A DNA stretch of 64,000 bases from Acheta domesticus (taxonomy: Eukaryota; Arthropoda; Insecta; Orthoptera; Gryllidae). The notes beneath the pieces are model-generated. The model ran no database searches, was not told the origin of the DNA, and worked only from the letters and a program-made list of their open reading frames with translations. Location of the stretch: NCBI GenBank assembly GCA_031308135.1, contig JAHLJT010000631.1:194051685-194115684 (forward strand), read 5' to 3'. Shown one piece after another: positions 34,320 to 46,039 of the stretch. A program made the position numbers and the translations under genes. Each line of letters begins with the position of its first letter. Positions within the stretch are counted from its first letter, which is position 1.

Positions 34320-35190
34320 CAGGAGTAAGTTTTCTGTGAGCAAATGCGTCTTAAAATGTTGAAGTATGTATGGAAGTCGTAAAAGTATTGTGTTGTGAGA
34401 ATGCAAAACAATGGGTTGGAAAGCAGGGGAAATCAAAATTCTAAAAGCAGGAATAAATATTTAATATTGAATGCACATTATGCATCATTCATTTTCTTAT
34501 GTCACTCCTAGTTAGTTAATAGGGACTTCAAGTACAGCCTAGCGTACAGCAATGGGCGACAATCTCTCGACCATTCTATACAAGTTTCAGTTTCTGCTCT
34601 TGGCAATTCGAACTGCTCATGCGCGGAGGCTCAGGATTGATATCGATTGTTGTAAGTCAATTGCTGCAAACATTTCCTACATATTCTATTGCACATCGGT
34701 AATAAAAACAATGTGAAGTTTTTTTCTGGTCGAAATAAAATACTTTCTACACATTGAAAGTTTCTTTAATTTCATTTTTCATATTGTAAGTGTGCTTTGA
34801 TTTGCCTAGTACCTACTTATTGCTTTACAAAATTAATTGTTACAAGACTTTATTCCAATGCGATTTAACTAATAGGCGATAGTGTTTAAAACCCCAAAGA
34901 ATGATGGAAAGAAACTTCAAAAATAAAGGCTCTATAAGCAGTAGTAAAACTATAGATAATAGAGGAAGAAGTGTTAAAAGACATCAGAACAAATGATTAA
35001 TCTTTATAGAAGTGACAGGTGAAAATTCTAATCACTAAATCAAGAAGCAGAATAACTAGTAAACAGATAGTAGAATAAACTTAAGACACATATTTAGAGT
35101 CGTGTATAAATGTCAAATATCATAAATATGTCTATACATACATCTATAAATACATCAACAAAAATAACATTTCTACAAAGAAACTGTGAC
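34320..35190. other. AT-rich intergenic DNA, nothing recognised
   Basis: No supported feature. Confidence 0.5.
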
Positions 35191-35199
35191 AAAGATGAA

Positions 35200-35690
35200 G
35201 TGCCAGAATGGGAGGCGAGAGCCGACTGCTCCTCGCAGAGAGTTTCAGCCCTTTGGCGGAACTGCTGTGGTGGAGGGTCGCGGCGTGGGCTGGGGTGCGG
35301 TGGGCAGAGAAAGCGCTGCCCGTTGAATCTCGGGTCCAGCCGCACAGACCCTCACGTCCGCCCCGCGCCCTCCCGCAGCTCTCGCCCCATTGTCACCGCG
35401 CGCTCTCGACCGCCGCGCGTCTGCACCTCGTCTGCTTCCTTCCCACCCACCCAGCCTCGGGCACTGCTCGGCGCTCCGACACGCCCCGCCCCGTCACTCC
35501 CACTTCGCCGGTCTCCTTCGTTATCCGTTTCCCTCATCCTCCGCCATCCTTATGCCACCACAGCCATCTTTCTTAGCCACTCTCGTCGCCACTCTCGTCG
35601 CCTCATTTCTCACTTTCGTAGCCATTTTCCTCCGCCAACGTTTCCGGACATTCTCCGTCATTTCTTTGCTTTCAAAGCTTTGAGATTTTG
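35200..35690. other. GC-rich then pyrimidine-rich segment
   Basis: The left part is CpG-rich. The right part is C/T-rich with a near-tandem CACTCTCGTCGCC pair at 35578-35606. A plus-strand frame of 193 codons (35110-35691) is Ser/Pro/Arg-rich, with no domain, and overlaps another open frame. It is judged compositional. Confidence 0.5.
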
Positions 35691-36690
35691 AAAAAGATTC
35701 TTCAAAATTTGGGGGTACTTAATATAAAGCCCCCCGGGGATTTTCAAAATTTTCTCAAAAACGGCTCCAAATTTTTTCTTTAAATTTCTTGTATGAATAG
35801 AGTAAAATACACTTATAAACATGGCATAGGTCTGATTTTCACGGATAACTCTGAATTTTCGAAAATTGCAAAAGTTTGAAATTTTTTCGGCGTCTTTCTC
35901 CAGCTACAAAATTGAAGATAGATATTTTTTCTTCAAATAAAATTTATTCTGCATATTGAGTTCTTTCATAACAGTCATGTAAATGTTTCTCAAAATTTGA
36001 GTAGTTTTCGTGCAATAAGTGCAACATTCAAAAATTACAAAAACCAGATTTTATCAAAAACGGCTCCATATTTTTTCTTTAAACTTTCGGTAGGGATAGT
36101 GGTAAATTTACTCTATCAGATGACATAAAAGCCATATTGGTCTATCGGTTGGTTTTTTCAAAAATTACAAAAATGTAATTTTTTTTACTTGTCTCTTACG
36201 TCGTTAATATTTACATTATCGGCGATTTTTCACATTATTATATTTACGAGTATATATGCTTTAAATAATGTCAAGTAAAGTTTCTCGAAAACACTACCGT
36301 TTTCTGTGAAAAGTAGCTCAAATTTCGGCATTTTCAGAAATGCTCAAACGCCATTTTCTCATAAATGGCTGCAAATTTTTTCTTGAAACATTTGTGACAT
36401 AGTGATAATTACACTCTTTAATGTGACGTAAAGTTTATTTTAAGTTATTCTTTTGTTTTTTCAAAAATTATATAAATGTAAATTTTTTGAAAGATCTCTC
36501 ACATCTTTAATATGCACATTATCCGCAATTTGTAAAGATTATTATATTTGTGAGTGTGCTTCAAATAACTTCAAATAAAGTATTTTGAAAACTCAAAAAT
36601 TTTCTGTGAAAATGAGCTTCAAATCGCATTTTTAGTAGTGCTAAAACGCTATTTTCTATTAAACGGCACATAATTTTTAAAAGAAAATTG
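35690..36690. repeat. Degenerate tandem array, unit ~300 bp, about 3.3 copies
   Basis: AAAACGGCTCCAAATTTTTT at ~35757 recurs as AAAACGGCTCCATATTTTTT at ~36055, AAATGGCTGCAAATTTTTTC at ~36362 and AAACGGCACATAATTTTT at ~36661, a period of 298-307 bp. Intervening words (TTCAAAAATTACAAAAATG, TTTCTGTGAAAA, TATTTACGAG/TATTTGTGAG) recur in phase. The units are roughly 65-75 percent alike by eye. Confidence 0.85.
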
Positions 36691-36899
36691 CTATTTACGG
36701 CTAGGTTTTTGTTTTCTTTAATATTGTAAAATTAATATTTTCGTTCTACCAATAGGAAACCGAAAAATTAAGAAAATGAGAAAAAAATGTACTTTTGGCG
36801 GTGATAGATGGTAGCTGGCAAGAAAGAGTATGTGGCAATTCCGAATAGCTAGGAAAGACGCAAGAAAATAGAAAACTAATACGAGAAAGTCTGTGCCAT

Positions 36900-37520
36900 T
36901 TTGTATCACTACTAGTCTTCTTTACCATCCTTTTCCGTAATCCTCCACCATCGCTGTTAATTTCTCCACCGTTTTCCGTTTTCCATTCTCCTTCTTTCCG
37001 CCACAACATATTTCCTTTATCCCCAGCCATTTTTGCAGCATTCTTTTCCGTCGTCATTCTCTGACACCTTCCATACCACTCTCCAACTCACTGACCTCTA
37101 CTCTCTCGACGTTTTACTTCTTCCTCATTCTTTACTGCCCAAACCGTTTGTCTACGCGTGAATTCTCTCCATCCCAATCCGTGCCTACTGCCATCCGATT
37201 CTTCTATTTCTCGTTCCCTTTCCTCTTTTCGGACTAAGCTTCGGACTAAGCAGATTGTGCTATTCTCACTCACCTTTGCTTACTCTTCTCTCTCCCTGAT
37301 CACGGCTCTATTCATCTACGCACCGTTTGCCCTCGACCATCGTTCTGGACGTGCTTTTCCAACTCTGACGTCTTTTCTCTCTGCTCCTTCCCCACCTCGT
37401 CCTCGACAAAGCCTTCAATCCTTTATGTGACTATTTTTCCTATAAGTTTCCTTCTAGCTTTCTCAGTTCCTTCTCCCCCTTCCCATCCCTCTTGTCACTC
37501 ATTTTAAACTCTCACCTCTA
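36900..37520. other. Pyrimidine-rich low-complexity tract
   Basis: CT-rich on the + strand with repeats of TTTTCCGTTTTCC and similar words. No coding motif. It leads into the 172-bp array. Confidence 0.65.
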
Positions 37521-38170
37521 GCAATTCCTTCAGTACATGCTTCTCTTTCCTATTTGCTTCAGCCTCTCCCTCTCCCCAATCAATCCGTTCTGCCACCGTT
37601 CCCCGATATCATCCTACCTCAGCTATCCCTTTCCCACCTCCCCTCTCCTTCCCACCCTCTTGCCCATGGTCCTTTGAATTCTCTCTCCTCCCCCAATTCC
37701 TTCACTAAGTGCTTCTCTTTCACGTTTGATTCATCCCCTCCCCCTCCTCAATCAATCCGTTCTTCCACCGTTCCCCGATATCATCCTACCCCAGCTATCC
37801 CCTTCCCACCTCCCCTCTCTTTCTCACCCTCTTACCCCTCGTCCTTTGAATTCTCTCTCCTCCCCCAATTCCTTCACTAAGTGCTTCTCTTTCATGTTTG
37901 ATTCATCCCCTCCCCCTCCCCAATCAATCCGTTCTGCCGCAGTTTCCCGATATCATCCTACCCCAGCTATCCCTTTCCCACCTCCCCTCTCCTTCCCACT
38001 CTCTTACCCCTCGTCCTTTGAATTCTCTCTCCTCCCCCAATTCCTTCACTAAGTGCTTCTCTTTCACGTTTGATTCATCCCCTCCCCCTCCCCAACCAAT
38101 CCGTTCTGCCGCAGTTTCCCGATATCATCCTACCCCAGCTATCCCCTTCCCACCTCCCTCTCCCCTTCTC
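37520..38170 (+). repeat. 172-bp pyrimidine-rich tandem repeat, about 3.8 copies
   Basis: The words CAATTCCTTCACTAAGTGCT, CAATCAATCCGTTCTGCC and CCCGATATCATCCTACC recur every 172 bp: CAATCAATCCGTTC at about 37578, 37750 and 37922, then CAACCAATCCGTTC at 38094. Copies are about 95 percent identical, so expansion was recent. Because 172 is not a multiple of three, the reading frame shifts by one in each unit. That produces a ladder of similar open frames starting at 37554, 37726, 37898 and 38070, which are not genes. Confidence 0.96.
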
Positions 38171-38174
38171 TCCC

Positions 38175-38470
38175 TCTTACCCCTCCTTCGTGACCCCTCC
38201 CCACCCGCGCGCCCCTCCCTGTGGATTAAGCGGCGGCCATCCATTAAAATGTTTGCGCAGGGGCTGCGGCCGGCGGCGGTGAGCCCACCGCGCCGCCCCA
38301 CTGACATAGTTCGCCTGCGCTGTTTGGCGGAGGGGCGAACAACGGCGGCTGTTGGCGCAATGGCGCCGCCCGGGGCGCGAGGGCGCATGGAGTAAACCAC
38401 GGCGCGACGTCTCCAGAGAACGTTGCTGGGACCATTGTCTGCTGACAGTCTCCAGCGAATTCGACGGTCG
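38175..38470. other. GC/CpG-rich island
   Basis: CpG-dense: GGCTGCGGCCGGCGGCGGTG and GGCGCAATGGCGCCGCCCGG. It abuts the right end of the 172-bp array. Open frames on both strands lack domains. Confidence 0.45.
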
Positions 38471-38474
38471 CTAA

Positions 38475-40630
38475 GAGGCACGTTGGGGAGTTGGTGTCTC
38501 TCTCAGGGAAATAATTTGAGTATAAAGATTCGTTAAATGAATGATAATAGAAGAAACTTATTTTCTTGATCGAAACACTTTTAAATACTGTGGTATTGTA
38601 AATTGAAGTTCTGAAACTCTGGAAAACCTTGAATGTAATGAATAACTTTTAAATCCCTTGAATTACTTCTTAAAGCGATTACTTCGAGAATGACTATAAG
38701 AACCTGAACCTGCGTGATTAAAACCTATGTAAAGAATTCAGAACTCTGAAAATGTTAGATGAAATTTCAATATTTGGTAGATTTAAATTCCTCAAAGGGG
38801 ACTCTAAGGTTTGAGACATGCTGAGAGTACAATATTGTTGGGAGAGGCCAAAAAAAGGAGCGTTGTCGAAACCAAGGTTTCAAATACATTTCAGTGTGGT
38901 AAAACGAAACTTCAGATGACGAAAGCGATCACGGAGGAAGTGAGAAGGTTCACTAACATGAGAATTGTTATAAATTTTTAAAATGTAATTTACTAAAAAA
39001 TTATTAGTGAACTGATAATGACAAGTGCCTAAGAACACAAGTAGGTATGAAAAAATATTTCTAAATAAATACTTCAGACAATACCAGAGTAAGATAAATT
39101 TATTTTTACGCTTTTACCCATAATTTAAAGACTACAAGAATGGGGATGATTTTTCAACTCAGCAATAACGGTGACGGAAAAGAGGCTTGTAGATTGAAAA
39201 TGAAGCATGCAGGTAAAATAAGAAAAGATTATCTCAAAAGAGAAATTCAAGGCAGTTGCTCATAAGGAAAATATAGTTTCACTTACGGGCCTATGTTGTA
39301 ATATACCAGGAACGCAGGGATGGTAAGTGGGGTTGTTTAATTTTTCGGGTGTATAAGTAGACTACTTTAAAAATGAGAAAGAAAGGCAATTTAGGAGACT
39401 AGAGAACGTAAAGTGCACATGTAGAAGAATTAACGTCTACAAAATTTTGGTATTAATTACATGAAAAAGTTATAAAATTACAAGTCGAACCATAAGCGAC
39501 AATATCATCATCAGTTTGAATGACAGAAACATTGCAATAGACCAATTTTAGAGTAAACGTTAAAAAGTAAGGTGATGTTTTAAAGGCTTATAAAACATTT
39601 GTCAACAGTTATAGAGCTGACGAGAACATTGTTATCAATAAAAAAATTGTAAAATATTTGGAAGGTCGGCAACACGAAGGTACATACAGGAAATCTCTGA
39701 TAAATCCGTAAAATCTAGTTTTAAAGCGTTAGTGCTCACAATATTTTGTCTATGAGTCACGTTTAATGATAACTTGTAGATAAGGCACGTTCCTTAATTG
39801 TTGCATCCGCCGGTGCCCTTGGGATAGTAGACATTTAATGATATTTAACTGATAAAGAAAACTGAATGCACTTCTTTAATAATATCCTCAGAGAGGAAAA
39901 ACAGCAAATGTGTAATATCATTGGTAACTTGTATCTACCATATGGTATAGGAAAGAAATATTGTCCGTGAAAAGAAGAGAAATTTTATAACTACAGAGAT
40001 GTACTAATTTCATCCTGAGATTGGTTTATCAAGTGATACAATGACGTGGATAGAAAACGACTCTTCAAGTGTGGCTCTTCTTGGGTGTATCATAGTTTTG
40101 AGGTAAAAATAATAAGTGTTTCAGTGAGTTTATTGCGAGTCTTAAAGAAGATCACAATATTATAGAAGAGATTTTAGAGATATCAAAAACCAAATCTAAG
40201 GTACAACAAGAAAAGCGGTGTTTTGTAATAGATTGAAAACATGAAGAGGAAATACATGTTTGTAAACCTTCACTGACAAAAAAGAACAAAATAAAAGAGA
40301 GTATCTTCCCTTTAAACATTTTGATAATTCATAATCTTGTAAATGATTGACTAATAGTAATAACATAATACAACAATTTCAGAAAAACTGGCCTCAAAGA
40401 GCTTACAATTGACATGCGAGTTCAATTCCATTTCAGTTTCCAGTTCAAAATGCACATTAGATGTGCGTTCAGCTCCATTCTGCCAAAAGGGCATAAGAGA
40501 AATTTGGAAAAGTATCAGGAAAGAATGCCTTTGAAACTCGCGAAGAAGTGAAGAAGTCCGAAGGGGGTATCGACTGAAGATCAAAAGGCTGCACTGACCT
40601 AATAAACAACAAAAACAAGTGCCCCTGTTT
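38475..40630. other. AT-rich intergenic DNA, nothing recognised
   Basis: About 2.1 kb with no open frame over 80 codons and no repeat or inverted structure that I could see. Confidence 0.5.
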
Positions 40631-40639
40631 CTGTCAGCA

Positions 40640-40925
40640 GGGCGCCCAGTGTGGTAGCGCTGGAGCGAGCGTCCGTTGTTCTACGCTATCGCGCCTTCGG
40701 AGGAAGAGAGCGACAGAGAGCGCGTTCGGAAAAGAGAGCCGGATCGGAGCGCTCCTCCCCGTTGCGATTGTTCGGCGCGAGGGATTCGGGCGGAGGTGGC
40801 GAGAGTGATGGATTATTCTGGAAGGAACTGCAGAAAGAAAACGCGAAGGCAATTTTTCGACAATACACGACGAAGGCATCAACTGATCCGGGGAATAAAT
40901 CGTGTTTTAATGTGAAACCGTAAGT
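40640..40925. other. GC-rich segment, possible promoter or first exon
   Basis: Balanced CpG-rich sequence without triplet runs, unlike the other islands: GTAGCGCTGGAGCGAGCG and AGCCGGATCGGAGCGCTCC. Plus-strand frame 40651-40923 encodes a Arg/Ser-rich peptide without a known domain. It is flanked by AT-rich DNA. A 5' untranslated or first exon is possible but unproven. Confidence 0.35.
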
Positions 40926-40929
40926 AGTA

Positions 40930-41280
40930 CCACCGCCTGAGAAAGGCACGCTATGAAGAATGAGGGAGGGGGAGGCATAAAAAAATGACTAATGAGAGTA
41001 GAAGTGAAATTTGAATGAGTAAAAAGATATTAGGGAACAGCCTAGGAGACGAATAAGTGCATGCACTTTCCTTTATGGTTGGAAGATCTAAAAACTCTAA
41101 TGAGAGTCTGCTGTACACTGCATTATACGTTAATAAATGAAACAAAAAACTAAACCGTGTACACACTTTAGAAAGCGTTTTTATTCCAATCATTTAGAGT
41201 GAGTAAAATTACTAATATTTTGAAGAAAATTCGCATTATCTCATTTAAAAATCTAATTTTGAAGAACATAGTTCTAAAAA
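40930..41280. other. AT-rich intergenic DNA, nothing recognised
   Basis: No supported feature. Confidence 0.5.
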
Positions 41281-41284
41281 ATCA

Positions 41285-41600
41285 GTTTCCAATACAGTGG
41301 ATACAGAAAGAGAGCCAACATTTTAAAAAGTTTTTATGAAAAAAATTGAAAATGTCATTGAAGCTGTATGTAAAGAACCCTCATAATCGAAATATTCGTT
41401 TTAAATTAAAGGACCTCGAAACCAGTCACAGTGGTTGGGGTATATCAACTTCGGTAAAAATCTTACTTACGGTTAAGTCGTTGTTCACTGACGGACAAAC
41501 ATACTTTTGTCATAAACATGTTTTTCGATACCAATAATCCACAAAAGTCAATTCTCACTACTTATTGGATGATGCATTTGCTACATATTGGAAAAAGAAT
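41285..41600 (-). repeat. Dispersed repeat R3, copy 3
   Basis: Reverse complement of R3 blocks: GTTCACTGACGGACAAACAT, TTTTTCGATACCAATAATCC and CACAAAAGTCAATTCTCACT. The upstream part, TTTTTATGAAAAAAATTGAAAATG followed by GTAAAGAACCCTC, parallels 55270-55330. Confidence 0.65.
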
Positions 41601-41604
41601 TATC

Positions 41605-42285
41605 CATATTTTCATTATCAGGAACTTGCAATACAAGTTTGTCGAAAAATGAACGAACAATCTTTAAGGGAGTATTTATATGGCTCACCTTCCACTCATA
41701 CGCTCTACCTTCCATCTTCCCTGTGTTCTCAAAATATGTTGATTTCGATTCAAATTTACTGCGAATTCTTGTAATTGTCTATTGAAGTCCTTGTTACACT
41801 GTGTTATCAATAATAAATCATAAAAAACAAGCAGGTTTTCATTAAATGTTGTTAAAGAATAACATTAAAGTATGGAATTAGTTTTAGAATTAATTAGTTA
41901 AAGAATTAATAAATAAAGCGCTAAGAGTATCAACAATAAAAAGTATAAAATAATAACAGCCTGTACTAGAAGTAGCAAGCATGTTTGCAAAATACATTTC
42001 CATAAAAACACGCATATGTCATATATTACCTACTTTTCAGAAGGCAGAGGTGATCAAAGAATAAAATAACATGTTAAGATTTGCAATGCGTGTTTACAAC
42101 TATTGTATTGCTTTCATAGATGTTAATTAACAAGAAATAAATTAAATCATGGCCACAGCATTTAAAATATATCTTTCCACTATATCCCTCAGCAAGTTTC
42201 GATCCTGCCTCCTTCGTGTTGAATCGTTGGTCTTTTTTCTAAGGTCACGTTACAACATATTTCCCCGTGCGTTCAGTCAACAAAT
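41605..42285. other. AT-rich intergenic DNA, nothing recognised
   Basis: No supported feature. Confidence 0.5.
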
Positions 42286-42289
42286 CTTA

Positions 42290-42636
42290 GGAGACGTCGC
42301 CCCTCGCGTTGAACTCGCGAACTAGAGAGACGGCGCGTCGCAACGCAGGGGAGAAGGGCGGCAGCGGAGGCAGACGAAGACAGACGCGCTTGCGGCCGGA
42401 GATGGAGCGTGGCTTCTCCGAGCGGCGCGGCGGGAGGGTTCCGCGAATTAGACGCAATTAAACACGCGCAACGCGCGCGCGGCTCAGCTCACGGCGGGGC
42501 GCGCCACCAGGGTGCAGACACCCCACCCCCACCCCACCTCTCCCTGCGCCGTTTTCGCTAACTACGTTCCCCCCACCTTCCGTCGCCCACGCCACTATCC
42601 GTGTATCGCTTTGCCGGGCCGACTGCGGGGTCCCCC
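42290..42636. other. GC/CpG-rich island
   Basis: CpG-dense sequence with GCGCAACGCGCGCGCGGCTC at ~42467 and a C-rich patch (ACCCCACCCCCACCCCACCT). It ends at the SINE-1 tail. No exon could be assigned. Confidence 0.45.
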
Positions 42637-43120
42637 GGCAGTCATTGATTGGTTATTTCGTGTTTCCGAGATGCGTCAACTACTATGATCATGCAATCCC
42701 GTAAATATAGTTCATGTTTTCCTCGAAAGATGGAACAGCAGGAACAAGCTTTACGCTCCAGACTGGTGTCCTGATGTGTGTGGTATAGTAGTGCATGTTG
42801 GCGTAAATGTAAGTAGGGGGTGAGGTTAGTTTAAGGAAGGGGTCCGTTGCCGTCGCTAGGGGAATAGATCGTGTTTGTGTTCCGTTTGTTAGGATACTAT
42901 TGCAGCGTTCGCCTGGTGTAGATCGAAAAAACATGGTAAACTACGGAGTAAAGTGGCCGGCCTGATAGAGTTCTCCTTCAGACACCGTCAGAAATCAACG
43001 TAGCTATCTACCTAGTATCGAAAATCATTCCGCCGTCGGGACTCAAACAATTGAACCACCCGGTCAGAGGTACTACGATGACATCAGTTTGTGTCTTGAT
43101 GCCCAGCCGGTCCCTTGCAC
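42637..43120 (-). repeat. SINE-1 copy, minus, with head and internal deletion
   Basis: Tail TCATTGATTGGTTATTTCGT then GTTTCCGAGATGCGTCAACT. The interior from the tail to AACAAGCTTTACGCTCCAGA lacks about 130 bp present in other copies. The head side contains ACCACCCGGTCAGAGG then TGACATCAGTTTGTG, corresponding to the tRNA-like region. Confidence 0.85.
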
Positions 43121-43139
43121 CGACTGACAGGCAAAGTCG

Positions 43140-44005
43140 AAATACTGAGCCAAAAAATGATGAAAGTCTACCCAAACTCTCCTACCCCACCTTGCCTTAT
43201 CTCCCTATATGATTTTTATTACCTTGTTTTGGCTTTTCCTGCCTCATCTAGACCCTGTCCCCTTCACTGACCTCTGACATCGACCAACCGTCTCCCTCAA
43301 AGGGCCACAATCCACCCTACCTTTACCTACAGTACCTTTCCTTATCCCACCCCAATGTTTTTCTTATCCTATTTCTGTTTTCGCTGCCTCACATTCGTAT
43401 TCTCAACGCAACTAAGCCATTTATCGCCTCTCCCCGCATTCGACCTGCCCAGTCTCATTGTGTTCTAATCCATTCTACGCTGACACAGGTGAACTCATTT
43501 TGGCCTATCCCAATACGATTTTTGTATCTTATTTCGATTTCTCTGCCTCACATTTATCTTCTCCGGAAATCCAGTCCGCCCTCTCCTGTCTTCTCAGTCT
43601 ACCCAGTCTCTTTGTGCTCCAATTGACTTTACCTTTATCTGTTACACTCCGCCTTATGTATCTCCCTTTGATATTTCTTGCCCCAAACCAGCATTTCATA
43701 CCACATATTGATCTTCTCTCACCTCCTCCAGACCATTCCACATCCTCCAGCTCTTCCACGTCTCACCTAACCGCCCTTTGCCGCACCTGTAACTGTCCAT
43801 TCGACCTTCGCTGACTTGCCATGCCTTGCCTGACTTACCTACACCGCTTCACGTACTCTTCCTCGTCCCATCTAATACTGTGGCATCACACACAGCGTTT
43901 TCGTTCTCCACCCAATCGCACCATCTAACACTTCCCTGCTCCACTCGCAGCCCTCATTCATCCCACCCCTTATTCACTCCATTCTAATCTCCTCGGACGC
44001 ACCTA
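43140..44005. other. Pyrimidine-rich tract, left part
   Basis: CT-rich DNA with words such as CTTATCTCCCTATATGATTT and TTCTTATCCTATTTCTGTTT repeating loosely (period uncertain). The same character resumes at 44885, so the element at 44007-44880 appears inserted into one larger tract. Open frames follow the composition. Confidence 0.6.
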
Positions 44006-44006
44006 A

Positions 44007-44880
44007 AGGGTCCCCCCGATAAGATTGTAAAAAGTTCCCCTCAACCAAATTACATATGAGTGGTTACACTATAATTCTAACATAAAAATAATATTTTTGA
44101 AATGTTTCTTAGCCTCCGTCCTACCACCCACACCCCTATACAGTCAAAAACGTGTTTTTTTAATTTCAATTTTTTTCGACAACTGAACACTATTTTATCA
44201 GACTGAAAAAAATATGATAAATAAGAACACAACTTGGACTATCAGAAAAATATTTTTCAATATTTTCTCAGGCCCAAATTCGATCAAGAAATATTTTTTA
44301 CTGGGTCTTAGAAGCCTGGAACAGGCTCAAAAAAAAATGTCAAAGGTTCCTCTTTACACAAAAATTGTTGTGTATTTTTTTCAGATTTTTCCGATTACTG
44401 GGCTACAGTTAAAAAAAATAAAAACCATTTTCCCGCCTTTAAAACACCTGGACTTTCCATATACTTTGAAATTGACTACAACGGTTCTCTGCATTTATTT
44501 AGTGCCATTAATTTATTATACATTTGTATACATTGTTGTATAACCCAAAAAAGTTTTGATTTTGGAATATACTTACGAAGTATCATTTTTAAAGCTTTCT
44601 AATCGTTTGCATAAGTAATCTTATGCTACGGAAAGACGATAGTTTTGGCAATTTATAAGAAACAATCGACACAAGACCTTGTAAGTGTGATACTGGTGGA
44701 TAAAGAATTACACCCCATCCTACATCAAACAGATTTAAGAAGAAAAAATAGAAGTTTGCAGATTATGACATTTTATTAAGCATTAAAATATTATTTTTAT
44801 GTTACAATTGTAGTATAACCACTCATATGTAATTTGGTTGAGGGGAACTTTTTACCATCTTATCGGAGGGGACCCTTTTT
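44007..44880. mobile_element. Non-autonomous DNA transposon with ~90-bp inverted termini
   Basis: Left terminus 44007-44098 and right terminus 44788-44880 are inverted copies of each other: AAAGGGTCCCCCCGATAAGA against AAAGGGTCCCCTCCGATAAG read from the right. Both then read GTAAAAAGTTCCCCTCAACC, AAATTACATATGAGTGGTTA and AACATAAAAATAATATTTT. About 90 percent identity over ~90 bp. No transposase is recognisable; an internal 109-codon frame (44214-44543, plus) is AT-rich and matches nothing I know. Target duplication is unclear, so the superfamily cannot be assigned. Confidence 0.9.
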
Positions 44881-44884
44881 ATGA

Positions 44885-45560
44885 CAATAAAAACGGTTCT
44901 CTTTTTCCCACTCCTCCGCGGCTCCAAGTTCTTCTCGCCATTCTTCACTCTATGCTTGCTCTGCCTGTCACGACCCTCCTATGTCAGCCTGTTCACCCAG
45001 ATCGCCCGTCCATTACAACTAGTATGTGCCCGCCTCTGTCTACTTCACTAGCTGTTTGATCATCACCATGCTTCTTGTCTGTCCTCTTTACGTTTTGTCG
45101 GCATTGATCGTCCTTCCAATCATTTTTCAACTGCTGTTCCCTGTCTTTGCGCCTTGAACAGCTGTTTAGCTCCGTCCTCCTTCTTTCGATATATTATCTC
45201 AACAACTTAAACTCCACCTGCTCCGCTCCACACAGTCCACTTGCCCTTAGAGTTTAAGTTATTATTTATCCCGTATATTGTAATCTTATTAGCTTATATT
45301 TACCTAAATTTTTTCTGACCCAACTACTGGCTGTATCATTTTTTAAAGTGACAACCATGTTCTCACCGTATATTTTGTTGTTGTTTATGTTTTATTCCTG
45401 TTTTATAACCTTCTTCCTCTGGTTCACACATCTTGAATCGCTCTCTCCTTCATTAACCGCCAACTCTATCAATTTCCTTTTTCGATTTGCAGGCTGCCCT
45501 CTTGTAAATCGCCCTCTCTCAACCTCCCGCTTCCCTGTATCCTTCTCCGCGGCACGCCCA
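44885..45560. other. Pyrimidine-rich tract, right part
   Basis: Resumes the CT-rich character left of the transposon, with an AT-rich interval at 45240-45480. No gene motif. Confidence 0.55.
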
Positions 45561-46030
45561 CCGAACCGTGGCTGTCGATCTCCTCTCCGAGGCATCGACC
45601 GCCGACGGCGCCCGCGCGTCAATCCGCGAGCCTTACCCTCCCCCCGCTTCCGCCACCGCTCCCGCCACTCAGCCCCCCCCCGCCCCATCCCCGCCCCATC
45701 CCCACCCTGCCCCCGATCCGCCCCCGGCCACCCCGCATGCACCCCACTCCGCACCCTCCCCGCCCCGCACCCGTCCCGCACCCGCCCTGCCCCGCACCCG
45801 CCCCGTCCCGCACACGCCCCGCTCCGCACCCGCCCCACCGCGCCACCACCCGTCCAACCTTATCCCACACCGCGGCAACACCCCATCCCGGCCTTGCCAA
45901 TCCGGCCCGCTTTCGCTTCCCCTGCCACCCTCACGTCTCTTCCCTGCTCCAATCTCCCGCTCTACCCCCAACCTCTGCTCACCCTCCTCGCCCTCACAGT
46001 GTATCCTGTCCCGTCACTCGCACCGTCGAA
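45560..46030 (+). repeat. C-rich minisatellite (CCCGCACCCGCCC)
   Basis: Variants of CCCCGCACCCGCCCCGTCCC recur from ~45690 to ~45840, flanked by C-rich degenerate sequence. Overlapping Pro/Ala/His-rich frames on + and Gly-rich frames on - are compositional. Confidence 0.8.
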
Positions 46031-46039
46031 TCTGAAAAA

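Noticed and set aside
37554..38395. Series of similar Pro/Ser-rich open frames
   Set aside because: They repeat every 172 bp because of the tandem repeat; the frame rotates by one per unit, so no single protein is encoded.
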